Positions 61,001-64,000 of a stretch of 64,000 nucleotides of DNA are shown here, piece after piece. Source of the stretch: Pelecanus crispus (taxonomy: Eukaryota; Chordata; Aves; Pelecaniformes; Pelecanidae); the NCBI RefSeq assembly GCF_030463565.1, contig NC_134653.1, positions 27,837,150 to 27,901,149 of the forward strand. Direction: 5' to 3'. How positions within the stretch are numbered: position 1 is the first letter of the stretch; each line of letters begins with the position of its first letter. The notes beneath the pieces were generated by a model that worked only from the letters and a program-made list of their open reading frames with translations, made no database searches and was not told the DNA's origin. A program made the position numbers and the translations under genes.

Positions 61001-61516
61001 CAGCGCCCGGGGGCTCAGCCCGGCCCCGGCAGCCGCCGCCGCCGCCCGGGGATCGCGTTAGAGCCGCCCGTGCCCCGCCTTCGCCCGCGGGGCCGCCGCC
61101 AGGCACCCAGCCCGCCCGGAACGGGCCCGGCCCGACAGGACGGACGCCCGGCGGGGAGCAGGGGCCGGTGCCCGCTGCGGGGGGGACACCCCCCCGTCAC
61201 CTCCCCGCACCTCCTCTCACCTGCGCGGGGCTGCTCCGCGCCGCTCCCCGCCGCCGGCTTCTTCCCCAGCACCGAGTCTGCCAAGAGCCAAGAGAGGGGC
61301 GCTGAGCCCGCGGCCCGCGGCGGGCTGCGGCCCGCCCCGGCCCCGCCGCCCGCCACCGCCTCCGGGGCAGCTCGGCGGCGGGCGGGCGGCCGTGCCCGTC
61401 CCACCTTTGAAGAGCTCCACGTGCTTGAACTCGAAGGGGATGTTGTTGCTCCGGGCGAAGATGTAGATGGAGCGGCAGGGCTGCGAGAGCAGGTCCAGGT
61501 ACAGCTCCAGCCCCAT
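51830..61516 (-). CDS. GSTT1: GSTT1, theta-class glutathione S-transferase (six exons, complete)
   Basis: A cytosolic glutathione transferase, theta class, conjugating glutathione to electrophiles such as small halogenated alkanes. Exons on the minus strand are 61,405-61,516, 61,221-61,277, 56,917-57,004, 55,499-55,649, 53,076-53,252 and 51,830-52,030. They total 786 nt including TGA, or 261 residues. The N-terminal thioredoxin-like domain starts MGLELYLDLLSQPCR with catalytic Ser11. LLKKVPALKDGDF carries the cis-Pro loop at residues 73-74. The C-terminal helical domain contains SEISLADLVAIVELMQPVG. Mammalian GSTT1 is about 240 residues; the extra length comes mainly from a 19-residue segment encoded by exon 2, which I recall in the chicken protein as well. 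The Ser of the usual Glu-Ser glutathione motif is Cys86. All splice junctions agree in phase. It is the rightmost gene of the CABIN1-DDT-GSTT1 block. Confidence 0.96.
53076..53252 (-). CDS. GSTT1: GSTT1 exon 5 (residues 137-195)
   Basis: Fifty-nine codons encode VLIPLFTGQPLPSEKLQEV, EERFLQDKAFIIGSEISLAD and LVAIVELMQ. The IGSEISLADL box is the conserved N-capping hydrophobic staple region of GST folds. Acceptor is CCTCAG and donor GTGAGT. Confidence 0.97.
55499..55649 (-). CDS. GSTT1: GSTT1 exon 4 (residues 86-136)
   Basis: The 151 nt complete Cys86 and encode TAILLYLSRKYNTPDHWYPS, KRAQVDEYLSWHHANIR and NAPKTMWIK. This is the linker and the first helices of the C-terminal domain. Acceptor is GAGCAG and donor GTAAGG. 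Confidence 0.96.
55844..56495. repeat. Inverted repeat in GSTT1 intron 3
   Basis: Arms at about 55,844-56,016 and 56,324-56,495 are reverse complements with about 90% identity over about 172 bp. They are separated by a loop of about 307 bp with no obvious internal symmetry. Both arms read as similar short open frames (for example QMEKYLSHLQQY), which I do not recognise as a known protein. Confidence 0.88.
56917..57004 (-). CDS. GSTT1: GSTT1 exon 3 (residues 57-85)
   Basis: The 88 nt encode PSNSEGAGKVS, then LLKKVPALKDGDFTLAE and two bases of Cys86. The second half is conserved in theta GSTs and the first half is not: the QHLSDAF segment of human GSTT1 is replaced. Acceptor is TTCTTAG and donor GTAAGA. 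Confidence 0.94.
57005..61220 (-). other. GSTT1: GSTT1 intron 2
   Basis: This 4.2-kb intron contains A tracts at 58,316 and 58,926 and the repeat copy A at 58,969-59,078. Nothing else was recognised. It begins inside the CpG-rich block. Confidence 0.65.
58969..59078 (+). repeat. Repeat copy A, similar to 63,886-64,000
   Basis: GGCAAAGTACAAGGAC, CCATGATTTA and ATGCAAGGAGTT recur in the same order and direction at 63,886-64,000. This copy is inside GSTT1 intron 2; the other lies at the window edge upstream of the gene. Confidence 0.75.
61221..61277 (-). CDS. GSTT1: GSTT1 exon 2, 57-nt symmetric extra exon (residues 38-56)
   Basis: Acceptor TCTTGGCAG and donor GTGAGA frame 57 nt encoding SVLGKKPAAGSGAEQPRA, preceded by a split Asp codon. 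Both ends are phase 1, so skipping it would keep frame and give a 242-residue protein close to the mammalian length. It is GC-rich and lies 127 bp past exon 1. The matching segment of the chicken protein, as I recall it, supports that it is used. Confidence 0.88.
61405..61516 (-). CDS. GSTT1: GSTT1 exon 1 (residues 1-37)
   Basis: The 112 nt encode MGLELYLDLLSQPCRSIYI to EFKHVELFK plus one base. Ser11 and the SQPCR motif are the theta active site. Donor is GTGGGA, within a CpG-rich region. Confidence 0.95.
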
Positions 61517-61825
61517 CCTGCTGCCGCCCGGCCCGGCACGGCCTGGCACGGCCCGCGGGGAGGCTGCCGCGGCTGTCGCCGGCCGCCCGGGGCCGCCCCG
61601 CGTGGGCAGGCGGGGGCCGAGCCGTGCGGGGGCGGGCGGTGCCCTCCCCCGGGCGGCGGCTGCGCGGGGCGCGGAGCGGCGCTGCGGCCCGGCCGGGAGC
61701 GAGCGGGCAGCGGGGCCTGCGCCTTGCGGGGGCGGGGGGGGCAAAAGTCTGCTGCGGGGCGAGGACGGGAAAATGCCGGGGGAGCCTTCCCCGTCAGGGG
61801 CAGCGAGGCACGGCCGGAGTCTGAG

Positions 61826-61860
61826 ACGGGGACGGGGACGGGGACGGGGCTCCCCGTCCC
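61826..61860 (+). repeat. (GACGGG)n tract and palindrome upstream of GSTT1
   Basis: Four copies of ACGGGG-type hexamers run into GGACGGGGCTCCCCGTCC, a perfect 8-bp stem with a 2-base loop. It lies about 310 bp upstream of the GSTT1 start codon. Confidence 0.8.
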
Positions 61861-61900
61861 ACAAGGTTTGGCAGCCCTGGCCGCGCTGGGGCTGGCACTG

Positions 61901-63885
61901 TGCCTATCGGCCGGCTTCAGGAAAAGAAGGTTAGCGCACGAGTGATGGTGAATTACGACCCTCAAAAGAGAGGCTGGTGTTAAGCACTGAGGGAGCGGGC
62001 GCTGTCATTCCCCTCCGCAGCCTTGGCTGACGCTGCCAGGGGCTCGGCAGCCTGCTCTCGCCCGCAGCATCGCGCCGCGGGTCTCACAAGGTAAAAGCTT
62101 GTTTTCGGAACGCGTCCCTGCAGGGGTGTGCCGCGCTGCAAACAGGGCCCTTGCGCGACATCTCGAAGCCAGTGTCAATCTCGCACCGCTAGATCTCGGT
62201 ATGGTTTTCAGCTCTGAAGATCATTCTTTAGTCCTGTAGTCTCTGCCCAGCACTGCAAGGTGACGCCTGAATGGCAGCGAAGCACGGAGGACTTCTCTGC
62301 GGGCGTTACCTCTGCATACTCGCAGTCAAGTGACTTTTCTCTCTCCCTGGTATTTGTCATTTCCGTTCTCCTCTGCTTGCATGGAAATCTGAAGAAGCTG
62401 AGAATTCAAGCCCTTGCGCAGAGCCCACAGAGTTTCACAGCAGTGTGACTGGGGGAAGGTGACGTGCTGGTTGAGTACAGGGACTTCTGGGACTCTGGAA
62501 GATAGCGCGGCTGAACCACTCAGAGCAAAGTCACCCCCAGTCAAACCCACCTCGGCTCAGCTGACACCTTTTTATCAGTGCTGTGCCAGAGAGCTTGCAC
62601 GTCACACACAAATCCTTGGAAAGAGCCACAGGAACCTCAGGGAGAGGGAACTGGAGGATCAGTGGCTCTTCCACTTGTGTAAAGGATCATTAGAAAGGGT
62701 GGTGAAAAGGCTTCGATACTGATCCAGGAGCTCATTGACTGGATAAATTACCACAGGAACACTTTGATGTGTTTCCTTTTATACCACCTTGTCAAGACTT
62801 CTGCTCTGAGAACTCCTGAGGAGCGGGGATTACTGTTAGACTGGCCAGTCTGCCAGAGTCTGGTGAAGAAGCTGCATCTCAACATGAAGTATTGAGTTCA
62901 CTGCACCACACACCTATTTTCAGAGTCACTGTTCAGATTTAGAAACTGCACAATAAGATTTTTTTCAGTTTCTTGCCCAGAATAGGGAGAGGGACTATGT
63001 GCACACACACTTCAGCTCTCCTGCAGTACAGTTTAGCCTCTAGAGCACCTGCACACAACATCAACCCGCCAGAGATGAAGTCTCATAGAGTATTGTGGCA
63101 GGTGCTTTAGTTCATGTCAAACTCCTTCAGTGCAAAGAAATCTTAAATGTTAAGGGAGTGGGGAAAAGGAGCGTGAATGCAGCTCTGCACAGGTAATAGT
63201 CCGAGAAGTCTTTGTGCTTCAAAATGGTTGCACGTCCCTAGTCTGAGATATCCCTGAGAAGAGTTCATTGATCTCAGTGGTGGCTAGCAAGATTAACAGC
63301 GTGGATTCACTTTGCTCCTTTATTTATGGTTCAATTGATCCATTAGTCCTGTCTGGACTTCAAAGATCTTTTCATGTGCCTCCTGGAAGTGTTCCTTCCT
63401 TAAGTTTTCTCCAATTTGCTGACTGCACTGCACAGCCCACACAACCAAAGAGATATTTTTATCTGTTTGTGTTCTATGTCATTGGTTGCATTATTTCTGG
63501 CTCCAGGCTAGTGCTTCTAGCACTGTATTTTCATTTGGCTCCATCACCTCAAAGGCCATTTTTCCTCCCTGTACTTTGTCTGTCAGGTTTTTGGAAACAG
63601 GAGCAACACAGAAAAAGCGCTCACCTATTTCCAAATAGCCCCTGGCAAGAATTGAGGAAATTGAATCAGAACAGCACATTAAACTGTCACTGGAGGTGTA
63701 ACCCCTCTCCTTCAGGTGAAAGGGGAGTGGACACGAACCAGACCTTGCACTGAGGCAGGCAAAACTCTTGCACAACCTGTTGGGTTTTGGCAGGCAGTTC
63801 TTGGGGCTCTCAGTCTAGGAGCTGGAACCAGCCAAGATCAAATAACACAAATGAACAAAATAGGGGAGGTGGAGGGACAGCAAAA
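61901..63885. other. Sequence upstream of GSTT1
   Basis: About 2 kb past the CpG island with no recognised gene or repeat. A 161-codon plus-strand open frame at 63,268-63,753 resembles no family known to me and is probably chance. Confidence 0.5.
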
Positions 63886-64000
63886 GGCAAAGTACAAGGA
63901 CGAGATGCCTTATCTCCATGATTTACAGTGAAAAAACCAGCCAGACAGATTTATCTGCTGTACAGCTCTATTGCCATGCAAGGAGTTACTCTGGGGAGGT
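63886..64000 (+). repeat. Repeat copy B, truncated by the window edge
   Basis: It matches 58,969-59,078 in the same orientation with small indels, at very roughly 75% by eye. Its right end is cut by the end of the window, so its full extent is unknown. Confidence 0.75.

Larger units (their letters stand above)
60730..61900 (-). promoter_or_regulatory. GSTT1: GSTT1 CpG island spanning exons 1-2
   Basis: Very GC- and CG-rich sequence surrounds exons 1 and 2. Long open frames here on both strands (up to 333 codons) are by-products of base composition. No TATA box was recognised upstream of the start codon. Confidence 0.7.

Noticed and set aside
60944-61965. Open frames of 333 codons (plus) and 316 codons (minus) at the GSTT1 CpG island
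   Set aside because: They arise because GC-rich DNA has few stops. Their composition is low-complexity Pro, Gly, Arg and Ala, and they overlap on both strands. Only the GSTT1 exon 1 and 2 segments on the minus strand are real.

Overview
The window looks like bird nuclear DNA. The evidence is intron-rich vertebrate genes with canonical GT/AG splice sites, CR1 LINEs ending in the ATTCTATG-type octamer tail, an avian-style solo LTR, and a glutathione transferase gene with a theta-class architecture that I recall as chicken-like (261 residues). No Alu, L1 or other mammalian repeats were seen. I could not fix the species; the LTR type suggests a bird other than a galliform, but that is only an inference.

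Three protein genes lie head-to-tail on the minus strand. From right to left in coordinates these are GSTT1 (coding 51,830-61,516, six exons), DDT (coding 46,628-48,244, three exons) and the 5' part of CABIN1 (coding 4,537-39,851, 25 coding exons in the window, residues 1 to about 1,369 of a protein of about 2,200; the rest lies beyond the left edge). Intron phases agree across all 24 CABIN1 junctions, the five GSTT1 junctions and both DDT junctions, so the models are well supported. Each gene has a GC-rich, CpG-rich start region (about 42.43-43.06, 47.79-48.41 and 60.73-61.90 kb).

Layout: 1-4,536 is the left-hand CABIN1 intron with an old minus-strand CR1. 4,537-39,894 is CABIN1 exons 26 to 2, interrupted by a nested, double-tailed CR1 (about 17.45-20.68 kb) and a solo LTR with a perfect 5-bp target duplication (30,729-31,908). 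About 42.75-42.85 kb is the non-coding CABIN1 exon 1 and its promoter. 42.95-46.6 kb is intergenic. 46.6-48.25 kb is DDT with a second double-tailed CR1 copy in its second intron. 48.25-51.8 kb is intergenic. 51.8-61.5 kb is GSTT1. 61.5-64.0 kb is upstream sequence with a partial repeat of GSTT1 intron 2.

The genes do not form one pathway. CABIN1 is a TPR scaffold of the HIRA histone H3.3 chaperone complex and an inhibitor of calcineurin and MEF2. DDT is a MIF-family tautomerase. GSTT1 is a theta glutathione transferase. Their linkage is known vertebrate synteny.

The most unusual signals are: (1) a 96-bp inverted copy of the CABIN1 exon 19 acceptor region inserted in the intron before exon 18, flanked by 22-bp direct repeats; (2) an in-frame, symmetric 57-nt extra exon in GSTT1, with loss of known glutathione-contact residues; (3) a CR1 lineage whose 3' end carries two tails separated by a shared spacer; (4) an inverted repeat of about 172 bp in GSTT1 intron 3.
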